A stretch of 64,000 nt of DNA from Candidatus Brevifilum fermentans (GCA_945877125.1 CAMCQT010000004.1:20652-84651); one strand, 5' to 3'; shown: positions 18,858 to 27,301, counted from the stretch's first letter. Numbers and translations are program-made. The notes: a model not told the origin generated them from the letters alone.

Positions 18858-19703
18858 TTATATCGTCATCAAAACAATGGCGGCCAATGCCGCGGCAATA
18901 CCGATCCATTGGTTGCGGGAAAGTCGTTCTTTGAGAAAGATCCACGCCAGCACGACAGTTGCGCCAGGGAAGAGTGAACTTAATACCGCTGCCACATCCA
19001 GCCGCCCCGCCTGACCTGCAAGGATGAAGAATATATTCCCGCCGACATCGAGAATTCCATTGAGTGTAATGACCGACCAGGCAGATTTGTCTTCCACTTT
19101 CCACGAGGTATGGGTGAAAAGCATGTACAAGACAATCAGTACCGTGCCCCCGCTGCGAGATGCGACCATCGGCCAGACTGTTGCGCCTGTGCTGGTGGCT
19201 TCGTGCATGAGGATAAAGTACAAGCCAAATCCAATGCCTGCCAGCAGAGGCAGCTTCAAGTCTGAGAGATGCGCCAGGATATCCGTCACGCCGCCCGCAG
19301 ATTGAGAGATCATCCAAACCGCAAAAAGAGCGAAACCAAATCCGATGAATGTCGCCGCATCGGGCAAGCCTTCCCGAAACGCGCCGATCAGAACTGGGAT
19401 CGCCGCAGCCAGCAAAGCAGAAACAGGGGTAGCGACGCTCATCAAACCGCGAGTCATGGCATGATACAAGATCATTAATCCGATTGTACCCACCACCCCC
19501 GCAGTCATCGAAAGAAGCCATATTTTTAGGTTCGGGAAAGACTCACCAGAAATCCCCACAATGATGAATAAAAAAGCAACCCCAATGACCTCACTGTAAA
19601 GAACGGCGCGGTATGCGCCCGTTTTGCGTGATGCCAACCCGCCCGTGAAATCACCTGCGCCCCAACTGAGCGCGGCAGTGAGACCGAATAATATTGATAG
19701 CAA
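18858..19703 (-). CDS. DMT-superfamily permease with two EamA domains
   Basis: A 281-residue inner-membrane protein with ten predicted transmembrane segments in two EamA repeats (about 1-140 and 145-281), the architecture of drug/metabolite exporters such as RhaT/YdcZ/EamA. The second repeat ends with VVLAWIFLKERLSRNQWIGIAAALAAIVLM, the usual EamA ending. I chose TTG at 19703 as start because AAAGGAG lies 7 nt upstream; upstream ATG codons fall inside the REP palindrome of the neighbouring transposase. The substrate is unknown. Confidence 0.88.
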   Translation of the reverse strand: MLSILFGLTAALSWGAGDFTGGLASRKTGAYRAVLYSEVIGVAFLFIIVGISGESFPNLKIWLLSMTAGVVGTIGLMILYHAMTRGLMSVATPVSALLAAAIPVLIGAFREGLPDAATFIGFGFALFAVWMISQSAGGVTDILAHLSDLKLPLLAGIGFGLYFILMHEATSTGATVWPMVASRSGGTVLIVLYMLFTHTSWKVEDKSAWSVITLNGILDVGGNIFFILAGQAGRLDVAAVLSSLFPGATVVLAWIFLKERLSRNQWIGIAAALAAIVLMTI

Positions 19704-19729
19704 ATTTACACTCCTTTGATGGATAGACC

Positions 19730-19757
19730 AGGACTGCGGACTAAAGTCCGCAGTCCT
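19730..19757. repeat. REP palindrome on the 3' side of the RAYT gene
   Basis: AGGACTGCGGAC and GTCCGCAGTCCT form a perfect 12-bp stem around TAAA, directly downstream of the transposase stop. The same core (GCGGACTAAAGTCCGC) recurs twice on the other side of the gene. Confidence 0.85.
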
Positions 19758-19767
19758 GAACGCCTTG

Positions 19768-20307
19768 TTAGAATTTATCGTCATCAAACAAGTCTGAAAT
19801 CGGAAACTCGTTCAACTTATCATTCAGCCAGTTATTTTCATCACCGCTCATATAAAAACGATAGCTGGAAAATTTCCAATCTTCAGGGTTATTATCTACA
19901 TACCCATGTTTAACTGGATTGTAGTCTATGTAATTGAAACAAGTCCAAAAATCATGCTCGTTACGCATACATCTATCCCAATAGCTATACCAAACTGTGC
20001 GTCCTTGTCTATTATCCAGTAAATTTATTTTTCGGGACGTGCTGCCATTAATGCATTTCATAAAAGTGCCAAGTTCATTCACATTGTTTGGCATAAACAA
20101 AAGATGATAATGATTTGGCAAAACAACCCAGGCAAAAAGTTTTATTTCAAACTGCAAAATAAGTTCTTTAAACGTATCCACCCACAAGTTGAGATGTTCA
20201 TCTGTTACAAGGATATGCGCTTTATCTACCGTAGACGCTGTAACAAAACACCATGCATCATCCATATAAAGATGTGGCGGGCGGTGTGGGGATGTAGACC
20301 ATTTCAT
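19768..20307 (-). CDS. REP-associated tyrosine transposase (Y1, HUH family)
   Basis: A 179-residue transposase of the IS200-like Y1 superfamily. The HUH motif is NHYHLLF in VVLPNHYHLLFMPN, followed by the conserved region YIDYNPVKHGYV; the catalytic Tyr is expected in the second half, probably in the YSYWDRCMRNEHDF to YIDYNP stretch. It would nick and rejoin single-stranded DNA at REP hairpins. The start at 20307 has GGAG upstream; an upstream in-frame ATG at 20376 lies inside the REP pair. The gene looks intact. Assignment to RAYT rather than classical IS200 rests on the flanking palindromes and on sequence such as WCFVTA and NPVKHGYV. Confidence 0.88.
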   Translation of the reverse strand: MKWSTSPHRPPHLYMDDAWCFVTASTVDKAHILVTDEHLNLWVDTFKELILQFEIKLFAWVVLPNHYHLLFMPNNVNELGTFMKCINGSTSRKINLLDNRQGRTVWYSYWDRCMRNEHDFWTCFNYIDYNPVKHGYVDNNPEDWKFSSYRFYMSGDENNWLNDKLNEFPISDLFDDDKF

Positions 20308-20320
20308 CGAAACGCTCTCC

Positions 20321-20379
20321 TGGACTGCGGACTTTAGTCCGCTCTTGGTTTGGCAGAAGCGGACTAAAGTCCGCAATCC
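20321..20379. repeat. Pair of inverted REP palindromes on the 5' side of the RAYT gene
   Basis: Two copies of the palindromic core GCGGACTAAAGTCCGC (first at 20321-20342, second at 20359-20379) face each other across a 16-nt spacer, so the two arms, each foldable alone, can also pair as one long stem. The right copy ends at the stop codon of the CitE-like gene. Confidence 0.85.
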
Positions 20380-21245
20380 TATTTTCCTGCCGCGCGCGCC
20401 CGCGCCAAAACCTTCTGCGCGTTCTTCAACAACGGCATATCGATCATTTTGCCATCCAGCGAGTACGCGCCCTTGCCTTCTTTTTGACTGGCATCAAATG
20501 TTTCGACGATCCGTTTGGCATGGGCAATGGCTTCGTCATTTGGCGTGAATGCAATCTGCACCGGCTCGACCTGCGCGGGGTGGATGATCTGTTTTCCGCT
20601 GTACCCCAGCCGCGCACCGAATTCAGATTCCACGCGCAAGGCTTCGATGTCTTTGTAATCTATGGTGACAATATCAATGGCTTGCAGGTCATTCGCGGCA
20701 CATGCCACCACCACAGCCTGGCGCGCGTAAAGTAATTCAATCGCATCCTTCGTGCGGATCGCACCAATCGACGCGGCGAAGTCTTCGCCGCCAAAGATGA
20801 TGGCATCCAAACGCGGATGCGCCGCGATCTCTTTGAGATTCAAAATTCCTCTGGCAGTTTCCACCCCGATTACCATGCGGACTGAGTTCAGCGGCCAACC
20901 ATATTTCAACTCAGCGGTTTCGATGATTCTGCTTGCCCACTCCACTTGCTCAAAAGATTCAACTTTGGGAATCACGATCCCATCAGGACGATACGGCAGG
21001 ACGGCATCAATATCATCTTTTTCCCAGCCAGAGCCCACCGAATTGATCCGCGCCAGTTTTTCGCTTTCGCCGAAATTCAATTCCTGCAAAGCCTTTGCAA
21101 TCGTGGCGCGCGCTTCGGCTTTTTTATTAATGGCTGTGCCGTCTTCCATATCCATGCAAATGGAATCCACGCCGAGGGTGATGGATTTTGTAATCATCTT
21201 CCAGTTGTCGCCGGGCATGTAAAGTAGCGCGCGTCGGGAATGCAT
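20379..21245 (-). CDS. CoA-ester lyase, HpcH/HpaI aldolase family (CitE-like)
   Basis: A 288-residue TIM-barrel enzyme of the citrate-lyase beta/malyl-CoA lyase group. Visible are the N-terminal RRALLYMPGDN, the Mg2+/substrate site DMEDGTA, the catalytic PKVES, VIGVETARGILN with the metal-binding Glu, and FGGEDFAASIG with the second metal ligand. Such proteins cleave or hydrolyse citryl-, malyl- or citramalyl-CoA; stand-alone CitE-like proteins without CitD/CitF, as here, usually act on (citra)malyl-CoA. The start at 21245 has GGAGAG upstream. The stop lies in the REP element of the neighbouring RAYT unit. Confidence 0.88.
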   Translation of the reverse strand: MHSRRALLYMPGDNWKMITKSITLGVDSICMDMEDGTAINKKAEARATIAKALQELNFGESEKLARINSVGSGWEKDDIDAVLPYRPDGIVIPKVESFEQVEWASRIIETAELKYGWPLNSVRMVIGVETARGILNLKEIAAHPRLDAIIFGGEDFAASIGAIRTKDAIELLYARQAVVVACAANDLQAIDIVTIDYKDIEALRVESEFGARLGYSGKQIIHPAQVEPVQIAFTPNDEAIAHAKRIVETFDASQKEGKGAYSLDGKMIDMPLLKNAQKVLARARAAGK

Positions 21246-21268
21246 AAATTCTCTCCATAAAATTTTTT

Positions 21269-21322
21269 CGAAGGTCAAAAGTCAAAGGTCAGACCTTCGA
21301 CTTTTGACTTTTGACTTTTTTT
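21269..21322. repeat. Slipped word repeat GACTTTTGACTTTT with inverted arms
   Basis: CGAAGGTC (21269-21276) and GACCTTCG (21292-21299) enclose AAAAGTCAAAGGTC, followed by GACTTTTGACTTTTGACTTTTT. It fills the gap between the Rieske stop and the CitE-like start. A T-tract exists only for the plus strand, so its use as terminator of the minus-strand Rieske gene is doubtful. Confidence 0.5.
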
Positions 21323-21326
21323 CGTT

Positions 21327-21743
21327 CTACACCATGTGCAAAATAATACTTCCAACTTCGTTCACTTCAACGCGCAGTCTTTTCAACGGCGTGTTGGAAG
21401 GACCGCGGGTCACATAGCCTTTTTCGTCATATTTTGAGCCGTGGCACGGACATTCGTATTCTCTATCTTTATGTTCAACCGTGCATCCCAGATGCGTGCA
21501 AACCAAACTAAAAGCCAGATAGCCCTCGTTGCTGTGGATCAACACCGCCGGAATGTGCATCAACAGGGTGCGCGAACCCGGCGGATAATCGACCTCGGAA
21601 CCGAGGTCATATTCAGATGGCGGTGCCGGTTCCATTTCGTAGGATAGGAAGCGGATCAGCCCGCCTAGGGCGAACGTGCCGCTCAACCCCAGCAGGGAGT
21701 TGGTTGCCAACTTTAGAAATTCGCGTCGGGACAGTTTTTTCAT
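21327..21743 (-). CDS. Rieske iron-sulfur protein of a cytochrome bc-type complex
   Basis: A 138-residue exported 2Fe-2S protein. The N-terminus is a Tat signal/anchor (SRREFLK followed by a hydrophobic helix), consistent with folding of the cluster before export. The cluster ligands are CTHLGC and CPCHGS, the two classical Rieske boxes; the domain ends soon after, so it is a short Rieske protein. Its ATG overlaps the stop of the cytochrome gene (ATGA), so the two are translationally coupled subunits of one quinol-oxidising complex. Confidence 0.94.
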   Translation of the reverse strand: MKKLSRREFLKLATNSLLGLSGTFALGGLIRFLSYEMEPAPPSEYDLGSEVDYPPGSRTLLMHIPAVLIHSNEGYLAFSLVCTHLGCTVEHKDREYECPCHGSKYDEKGYVTRGPSNTPLKRLRVEVNEVGSIILHMV

Positions 21744-23557
21744 AATGGGTTAACGATGGATAACACGGTCAGCGCCATGATAATAACGGCGATGATGATA
21801 AATAACAACTGCACAATACTTCCGCTGCGTGGAAACCAACGTCCGAGTTCATTTTGTTTTACATCCTTGAAAAGGTACGGCAGGGCGCCAATGAAAATGA
21901 TAACCGCCAAAGGCAAAAGAACGCCCAGCAAAAACGGGTCGCCTGATTTTAGCAGTTGCTGAACCCAAAGGAAAAACCACGGCGCACTTGAGTCAGCATC
22001 TAAAATGGTGCCGCCACGGATGGGGGATGAAATGGGGGCGGGCATTAATACTGCCAATATCAGCAGAACAATGCCTCCGACGAACATACCCAAAACTTCG
22101 CGTTTGAGCAAGTCTGTGCGTGTGATTCTGGTGGTGGTTTCGCGCTCGGTCACAGGCGCAGCAGCAATGCCGCCATCACGGCGCACGCGGAATAGATGCC
22201 AGACTATGACAAAGCCGCATACCAGCGAAAGAACATAAATATGCCATGAATAAAAGCGAAGCAGCGCAGCGGGTCCCGCATCCCGGCCGCCGAGGACAAA
22301 GATATAAACGGCATTCCCAACAAATGGAATTGACTTGAGCAGATTGGTGCCAGCGGTCAGAGCCCAGCGGACGCCTTCATCCCAGCGCAAAACGTAGCCG
22401 GTGAAGTCGAGCAGGATCACGAGAACAAACAATCCCAACCCCAGCAGAAAGTTGAATTTTCGTTGGGCACTGTAGGCTCCGGTGAAGATCACACGCGCCA
22501 GATGAATGAGCGCAACGATCACCAAAAGTTGCGCCGACCAATAATGCAGATTACGCACGAGCGCGCCAAGCGGCACAAAACTCACAATTGTCTCAACTGA
22601 AATGGCGGCTTTTTCCGGCGTTGGAATATAGTAAAACATTTCGAGTAAGCCAGTGATGAGCAAAACGAGCGACAGGAAGACCGCCATTCCACCTGCGCCC
22701 AGGGTGTATCGCCAGCGTGACTGCATGGCGGGGATCGTGGGCGGATGCAAATGGGAAACAAAACTCGGACGAATGACAGGACCCGCTATCAGATTGGGAG
22801 GGGGGGCGTTTTCACGTCGCGCAAAAAAGTCACGGGTAATCAATCCCAGCACGGTGAGCACGAGCATCCCAATAAAAAAGAAGATGGGAGTATTGTTATT
22901 TTGCGGAGTTGAAATTAGGCGGTGGACAGGCACGGCGGAGGCGTTGGTTTCGCTCAGCACAAGCCCATCGGGCAGGCTGCCTTTCAGTTTCAAAATATAC
23001 GCGGTGATCTGCCAGGCTTGTTCAGGAGTGAGCGAGCGGGGCTTCCACCACGGCATCATCACGACCACATAGTCATACAGTTGCTGAGCATTTTCAAAAC
23101 GCCCCAGCGAACTGGCGGTGCCCAGCGCGGGAAAGGTTAATGTTTTCGGAATTTCAAAACCCTGCGGCGGATGATCTTTTCCGTGACAGCCAGATTGCCA
23201 GCAGTCGCTGTCTTCGCCATACGCGCCGAGCCGCCATTCGTCGGTGAGTCCTTGTCCGCGGTCACCGTGACAAGCGATACACACGCCAAAAAAAGTTTGC
23301 AAACCTTGATCTGCTTGAGAGGGAACTTCAGGCAATTCAGGGCGTGTGAGACGGCTCATGTCAAAAGTTGGGGTTGGACTGGGCATGGGCGTTGGCGTGC
23401 CGTTTGCCTGTTGGTTTTGCGATGCTTTCACTGTCTCTGTCAAAAGCAGGTTGGCGCTGATGAAAAGCAAAACGCCCAGCGCAAACAAAAATATGCGTGC
23501 AAATTGTGCGGCACGCGGATGACATTTATCTTTTCGGGATGAAGGATTGGTTCTCAT
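21740..23557 (-). CDS. Fusion of diheme-like cytochrome c domain with cytochrome b
   Basis: A 605-residue quinol:acceptor oxidoreductase subunit. After an N-terminal signal anchor (about 20-40) and a Pro/Thr linker comes a periplasmic cytochrome c domain with CIACH (93-97) and an unusual second site CWQSGCH (119-125, C-x4-CH). A membrane helix (about 225-245) leads into cytochrome b: heme ligands H-x13-H in LHYWSAQLLVIVALIH and H-x14-H in WHIYVLSLVCGFVIVWH; the 14-residue spacing in the second pair is the b6-type feature. Three or so further helices resemble subunit IV. The Rieske gene follows with a 4-nt overlap. No Shine-Dalgarno precedes ATG 23557; a TAAAGT lies 11 nt upstream, so the message may be nearly leaderless. 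Confidence 0.9.
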   Translation of the reverse strand: MRTNPSSRKDKCHPRAAQFARIFLFALGVLLFISANLLLTETVKASQNQQANGTPTPMPSPTPTFDMSRLTRPELPEVPSQADQGLQTFFGVCIACHGDRGQGLTDEWRLGAYGEDSDCWQSGCHGKDHPPQGFEIPKTLTFPALGTASSLGRFENAQQLYDYVVVMMPWWKPRSLTPEQAWQITAYILKLKGSLPDGLVLSETNASAVPVHRLISTPQNNNTPIFFFIGMLVLTVLGLITRDFFARRENAPPPNLIAGPVIRPSFVSHLHPPTIPAMQSRWRYTLGAGGMAVFLSLVLLITGLLEMFYYIPTPEKAAISVETIVSFVPLGALVRNLHYWSAQLLVIVALIHLARVIFTGAYSAQRKFNFLLGLGLFVLVILLDFTGYVLRWDEGVRWALTAGTNLLKSIPFVGNAVYIFVLGGRDAGPAALLRFYSWHIYVLSLVCGFVIVWHLFRVRRDGGIAAAPVTERETTTRITRTDLLKREVLGMFVGGIVLLILAVLMPAPISSPIRGGTILDADSSAPWFFLWVQQLLKSGDPFLLGVLLPLAVIIFIGALPYLFKDVKQNELGRWFPRSGSIVQLLFIIIAVIIMALTVLSIVNPL

Positions 23558-23638
23558 TTAATGTTGTTACTTTAACACAAAGTCCATTCGATGAGACAGT
23601 GAAGAATATCTTAAAAATGATGTGCAATCAGGTTAAAC

Positions 23639-23680
23639 AAAAAAGAGTTCCGCAGGTTGAAGCCTGCGGAACTCTTTTTA
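23639..23680 (-). terminator. Terminator after the HtrA-like gene
   Basis: AAAAAGAGTTCCGCAGG pairs with CCTGCGGAACTCTTTTT (loop about 8 nt), starting a few nt after the stop codon; A- and T-runs allow action in both directions. Confidence 0.9.
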
Positions 23681-23685
23681 TTATT

Positions 23686-24825
23686 TTAGGGTCGCTTGTC
23701 GAGTGTGATGGTCACATCTACTTTTTCGGTGCCGCGCAGTACCTGCAAAACGACTGTGTCTCCCGGCCCTTTGTGGGTGATGAGATAGGCCAGCATTTCG
23801 TCAAACGTGCGGACTTCCTTCCCGTCTATCGCCACGATCAAGTCACCACCGCCAAGCAAGCCGTTGATGCTGGTGGGTTTGCTGCCTGGGATGATGCCCG
23901 CTCTTTCTGCGGGGCCGCCAGCGATCACGTCAGTCACATACGCGCCGGTGTAAGATTTCAAGCCCAGCGCGTCGATCACAGGCAGGCTCATATTTTCATT
24001 CGGCAGGGAGGATATTCCGAGCAGCGGGTAATCATATTTGCCGGTTGCGATCAAAACAGGAGCGACGCGTTTAACCATATTGACGGAGATCGCGAAACCG
24101 ATCCCTGAGTTAACCGGTTGACCAGCCGCCGTGGTGCTGTTGGTGCGGATGGCGCGATTAATGCCGATCACTTCGCCGTTGATATTAAAGAGCGGGCCGC
24201 CCGAGTTACCCGGGTTGATGGCGGCGTCCGTTTGAATAATGTCGCCGGCGGTGAACAAAGTTCCATCGGGTGTTTCGTGGGCCGAGTCTAATGTGCGGCC
24301 GAGTGCAGAAACAATACCGACGGTCATGGTGCTGTTTAAACCAAACGGGTTGCCAATGGCTATTACGGTCTGACCCACTTTCAGCGTGTCAGAGTCGCCG
24401 AGCGGCAGCGGATGAAGCTCGCCCGCGGGCGCATCCACTTTGACGATGGCCAGGTCCGAATCCAAATCAGTTCCGATGATGGTGCCGTACGCCATGTAAC
24501 CAGATGTAAACCGAACTTCCACTGTGGTCGCGCCTTCGATCACGTGATAATTTGTTACCACGTTGCCCTGCCCGTCATACACGAAGCCAGAACCCTGCCC
24601 TTGATCTGTGATGATCGCAACCGTGCCCGGGCTGACACTTTCATAAAGCACCACCAAACCATCCTGTTGGGTCGCGGGATTGGCAGCGTTTGATGCGATG
24701 GGCGCAACCGGTAAAACAGGCTCATTCGCAGGGGCTGGTTGTTGCGGCTGAAACGCCGTAGCCTGACAAGCCAGCATGGCAACTGCCAAAACAACCAAAG
24801 CTAAAATGCCTTTTTTTGTTTTCAT
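23686..24825 (-). CDS. HtrA/DegP-type serine protease, lipoprotein
   Basis: A 379-residue extracytoplasmic quality-control protease. The signal peptide ends at LAC (Cys20), predicting a lipid anchor, followed by a Pro/Ala/Asn-rich linker. The trypsin-like triad is His93 (NYHVIEG), Asp124 (DLDSDLAIVKV) and Ser208 (NPGNSGGPLF). One PDZ domain occupies about 290-375 (AYVTDVIAGGPAERAGI...GGGDLIVAIDGKEV). The family usually has a single membrane anchor; a lipoprotein signal is a variant. AGGAG precedes the ATG, and the DnaJ-like gene ends 19 nt upstream, so the two form a chaperone-protease operon. Confidence 0.94.
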   Translation of the reverse strand: MKTKKGILALVVLAVAMLACQATAFQPQQPAPANEPVLPVAPIASNAANPATQQDGLVVLYESVSPGTVAIITDQGQGSGFVYDGQGNVVTNYHVIEGATTVEVRFTSGYMAYGTIIGTDLDSDLAIVKVDAPAGELHPLPLGDSDTLKVGQTVIAIGNPFGLNSTMTVGIVSALGRTLDSAHETPDGTLFTAGDIIQTDAAINPGNSGGPLFNINGEVIGINRAIRTNSTTAAGQPVNSGIGFAISVNMVKRVAPVLIATGKYDYPLLGISSLPNENMSLPVIDALGLKSYTGAYVTDVIAGGPAERAGIIPGSKPTSINGLLGGGDLIVAIDGKEVRTFDEMLAYLITHKGPGDTVVLQVLRGTEKVDVTITLDKRP

Positions 24826-24844
24826 TAATACTCCTATGATTACT

Positions 24845-25756
24845 CTAAAACTTTATGCGGGCGGCTTCTTCAAGCAATTCCCTCTGTTTGGACGACAGGT
24901 ATTTGGGAACTTGTACTTTCAATTTCACAAAGAGATCGCCCTTTGTAGCTGGATTCTTCAAATGCGGCATCCCGCGCCCTGCAAGCCGAAAGACCTGATC
25001 GGTCTGCGTGCCTGCGGGAATATTTAACTTAACCTTGCCTGTGGGCGTTTCCACTTCCGCTTCGCCGCCGAGAATTAATGTGAATACACTTAATGTGGAT
25101 GTGGTGGTCAGGTCCTGACCATCGCGCTCAAAGCGATTCTCGTCTGTGACATTAACGATGAGATAAAGGTCGAGACCTTCCGGTCCCGCGCCTGCCACTC
25201 GAACTTTGGAACCGGTCTTCACCCCGGCAGGAATGCGAACTTGCAACTTGCGTCCATTGGTTTGCAGTTGGCGCGCGGTACCCTCGTAGGCTTCCTGAAA
25301 AGTAATGTCAACCGCCTGCTGATATCCCTGCTGTTGCTGCTGCTGTGCCGCCTGATTGCGAGCCGAAGACCGGACCGCCTCGCCGAAAATTGAGCGAAAA
25401 AAATCTGAAAATCCGCCGGCGCCGCCAAAGGGGTCTTCGGCATTGCCGCCGTAGCCTCTTTGCTGTCCGTTTTGCTGCTGAAACCAATCATCCCATTGAA
25501 AATCACCCGGGCGGCCGCCCCTTGTGCGAAAATCAGAATACGCGCTTCCCAGTTGATCGTAGCGGGCGCGCTTTGTTTCATCGCTCAAGACCTGATACGC
25601 CTCGTTGATCTCTTTGAACTTGTCCTCAGATTTTTTATCGCCGGGGTTTTTATCAGGATGAAATTGCATGGCAAGTTTACGATACGCCTTGCGGATATCG
25701 TCTGCGCTGGCTTTTCGTTCCACGCCAAGAATTTTGTAGTAGTCTTTGTAGTCCAT
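24845..25756 (-). CDS. DnaJ-family co-chaperone (CbpA type)
   Basis: A 303-residue J-domain protein that stimulates DnaK ATPase. The J domain (1-70) has the HPD motif in [18 protein letters not shown] Gly/Phe/Gln-rich linker with a poly-Gln run (QQQQQQ, about 138-145) follows, then the two-part DnaJ C-terminal substrate-binding domain; there is no cysteine-rich zinc domain, hence CbpA/type II rather than DnaJ. I chose ATG 25756 ([15 protein letters not shown]), the typical family start; an upstream in-frame ATG at 25801 would add 15 unconserved residues. No clear Shine-Dalgarno is visible. Confidence 0.92.
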   Translation of the reverse strand: MDYKDYYKILGVERKASADDIRKAYRKLAMQFHPDKNPGDKKSEDKFKEINEAYQVLSDETKRARYDQLGSAYSDFRTRGGRPGDFQWDDWFQQQNGQQRGYGGNAEDPFGGAGGFSDFFRSIFGEAVRSSARNQAAQQQQQQGYQQAVDITFQEAYEGTARQLQTNGRKLQVRIPAGVKTGSKVRVAGAGPEGLDLYLIVNVTDENRFERDGQDLTTTSTLSVFTLILGGEAEVETPTGKVKLNIPAGTQTDQVFRLAGRGMPHLKNPATKGDLFVKLKVQVPKYLSSKQRELLEEAARIKF

Positions 25757-25862
25757 AATGCTATTGTTATCACCGCGCAAGTTCAAAGTCAAGCGTCCCA
25801 AAGGGACACTAACAGAACTCTAACCTGTGTTTTTTGTGTGGTAAAGTTGCAGAAAAGTTCAT

Positions 25863-25953
25863 GTCATTGCGAGGGCGGCGCTCTCCCGCCCGAAGCAATC
25901 TCCTTTTTGTGTGGGATTGCTTCGGGCAAGAACAAGAGCACCCTCGCAATGAC
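25863..25953. repeat. MITE/BIME-like element with GTCATTGCGAGGG termini
   Basis: GTCATTGCGAGGG (25863-25875) and its complement CCCTCGCAATGAC (25941-25953) enclose a second inverted pair, CCGAAGCAATC and GATTGCTTCGG. Elements with this word pair are familiar from many environmental bacterial genomes as dispersed intergenic repeats. It lies between the divergent DnaJ-like and LOG genes and may contain or displace their promoters. Confidence 0.75.
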
Positions 25954-25966
25954 CTACAAGGAAAAG

Positions 25967-26548
25967 ATGAAATCAATATGTGTTTTTTGTGGGTCATCTG
26001 ACTCAGTCCACGCGGACTATATAACTGCCGCGTACCAATTGGGAAAACTGCTCGCTGAGAAAGGCATCCGCGTGGTGTACGGCGGCGGAAAAACTGGCTT
26101 GATGGGCGCAGTGGCAAACGGCGCAGTGGATGCCGGCGGAGAAGTGATCGGCGTCATCATCCCATCCATGAACACCGTGGCGCTGGCGCATACCGGACTG
26201 GCTCGTATGGATGTAGCCCCCAACATGCACGGACGCAAAGCCCGGATGCACGAACTGGCAGACGGCTACATTGCCCTGCCCGGCGGCTATGGCACCTGGG
26301 ACGAACTTTTTGAAACCGTCACCTGGGCGCAAACCGGCGCGCACGAAAAACCGGTCGGCTTGCTCAATGTGCGCGAATATTACAACCTCCTGCTGGCCGC
26401 GATGGATCACGCCGTCGCTGAGGGATTTATTTATCCCGAACATCGCAAAGCCCTTTTCTGCGAATCTGATCCAAATCAATTATTGAGTGTCATGGAAAAA
26501 TACAACCATCCGCGCGAAGCAGTTAAACGCTGGTTGAAAGAGGATTAA
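25967..26548 (+). CDS. LOG-family nucleotide phosphoribohydrolase (TIGR00730)
   Basis: A 193-residue Rossmann-fold hydrolase related to cytokinin-activating LOG proteins; bacterial members cleave AMP or modified AMP to base and ribose 5-phosphate. Both signature motifs are present: GGGKTGLMGAVANG (about 43-56) and PGGYGTWDELFE (about 103-114). AAGGAAAAG precedes ATG 25967, right after the MITE-like repeat; a longer in-frame extension upstream runs through the repeat and is not credible. Single gene with its own terminator. Confidence 0.93.
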   Translation: MKSICVFCGSSDSVHADYITAAYQLGKLLAEKGIRVVYGGGKTGLMGAVANGAVDAGGEVIGVIIPSMNTVALAHTGLARMDVAPNMHGRKARMHELADGYIALPGGYGTWDELFETVTWAQTGAHEKPVGLLNVREYYNLLLAAMDHAVAEGFIYPEHRKALFCESDPNQLLSVMEKYNHPREAVKRWLKED

Positions 26549-26551
26549 AAC

Positions 26552-26590
26552 AAACATCCCGCAGAAACCAAATCTGCGGGATGTTTTTAT
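26552..26590. terminator. Bidirectional terminator between LOG and peptidase S51 genes
   Basis: AAACATCCCGCAGA pairs with TCTGCGGGATGTTT around a 7-nt loop, with A-rich and T-rich flanks. Confidence 0.9.
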
Positions 26591-26605
26591 AAACGGGGTA
26601 TGGCA

Positions 26606-27289
26606 TTATATAGAAATCAGTTCGCCTTCTTCGAGTCTTTCCTTTTCGTGGTCTTTACGCAAAATCCATGCCTCACCGCGGACAAGGGTTATCTTCTTGC
26701 CATTCATTTTGACATACGCTCCGTCAGACAGAATGACAACCGGATTATCGTGGAAAAAATGATAATCTCCCAGCCATTCATCCTGCACAGATTGTCTGTA
26801 TGAATCTGCGGCGTAATGCGGGAAGAAATTAAAAGGCATCGCATTCAATGCTTCAAAATGCGGCGTTTCCACCGTGTTCATATCGTTGGCTGTCAAAATA
26901 TTTGGGCCGCATAAAACTGTCCCGGCGCTGAATGCCACAACGGGCAGACCCGCCAGCACCTTCTTGCGCAGGAAGATCATCAAACGGCTGACGTGCAAAC
27001 GATGGTTAAGCAAAAATGTATTTCCACCGGGGATATAAACCAACGCGGCGCGGCGAATAATATCTTCCATTGTGGACAGGGACATGGTCTCGGCGCTGAT
27101 CGTTTCAACCCGCGCCAGTTTCTTGAACGAATCTTCTGCGGATTCCTGCCACCGTTCAGCATACAGCGACGCCAACGGCAGATGCGCCACTGTTGCATCT
27201 GGCTTGCCTTCCAAATAGGGAGCGCTGGCTTCAAGAATATAGCGGATGTCGTCATGACCGGGGGATGAGAATAGATGAAGGTTGGGCAT
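26606..27289 (-). CDS. Peptidase S51 family protein (PepE-like)
   Basis: A 227-residue serine peptidase-like protein of the class I glutamine amidotransferase fold. The catalytic nucleophile elbow is FSAGTVLCGPN (Ser of SAG) and IPGGNTFLLNH is the typical S51 strand-loop preceding it. PepE enzymes hydrolyse Asp-X dipeptides; cyanophycinases belong to the same family but are longer. It starts 12 nt after the methionine aminopeptidase gene, so both are probably co-transcribed and form a small peptide-processing unit. No Shine-Dalgarno is obvious, in line with translational coupling. Confidence 0.87.
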   Translation of the reverse strand: MPNLHLFSSPGHDDIRYILEASAPYLEGKPDATVAHLPLASLYAERWQESAEDSFKKLARVETISAETMSLSTMEDIIRRAALVYIPGGNTFLLNHRLHVSRLMIFLRKKVLAGLPVVAFSAGTVLCGPNILTANDMNTVETPHFEALNAMPFNFFPHYAADSYRQSVQDEWLGDYHFFHDNPVVILSDGAYVKMNGKKITLVRGEAWILRKDHEKERLEEGELISI

Positions 27290-27301
27290 TAATTTTGAAC
27301 T

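Larger units (their letters stand above)
19730..20379 (-). mobile_element. REP-associated tyrosine transposase unit
   Basis: A single transposase gene is bracketed by palindromes with the shared core GCGGACT(A/T)(A/T)AGTCCGC: one at 19730-19757 and a pair at 20321-20379. This gene-plus-REP arrangement is the signature of RAYT units, which are domesticated or slowly mobile relatives of IS200/IS605 that spread REP sequences. The unit sits between the DMT transporter and the CitE-like gene, and its right palindrome overlaps the last codons of the latter. Confidence 0.75.

Noticed and set aside
25460..25966. Long upstream extension of the LOG gene
   Set aside because: It would be antisense to the dnaJ-like gene and run through the MITE-like repeat; a Shine-Dalgarno stands before ATG 25967.
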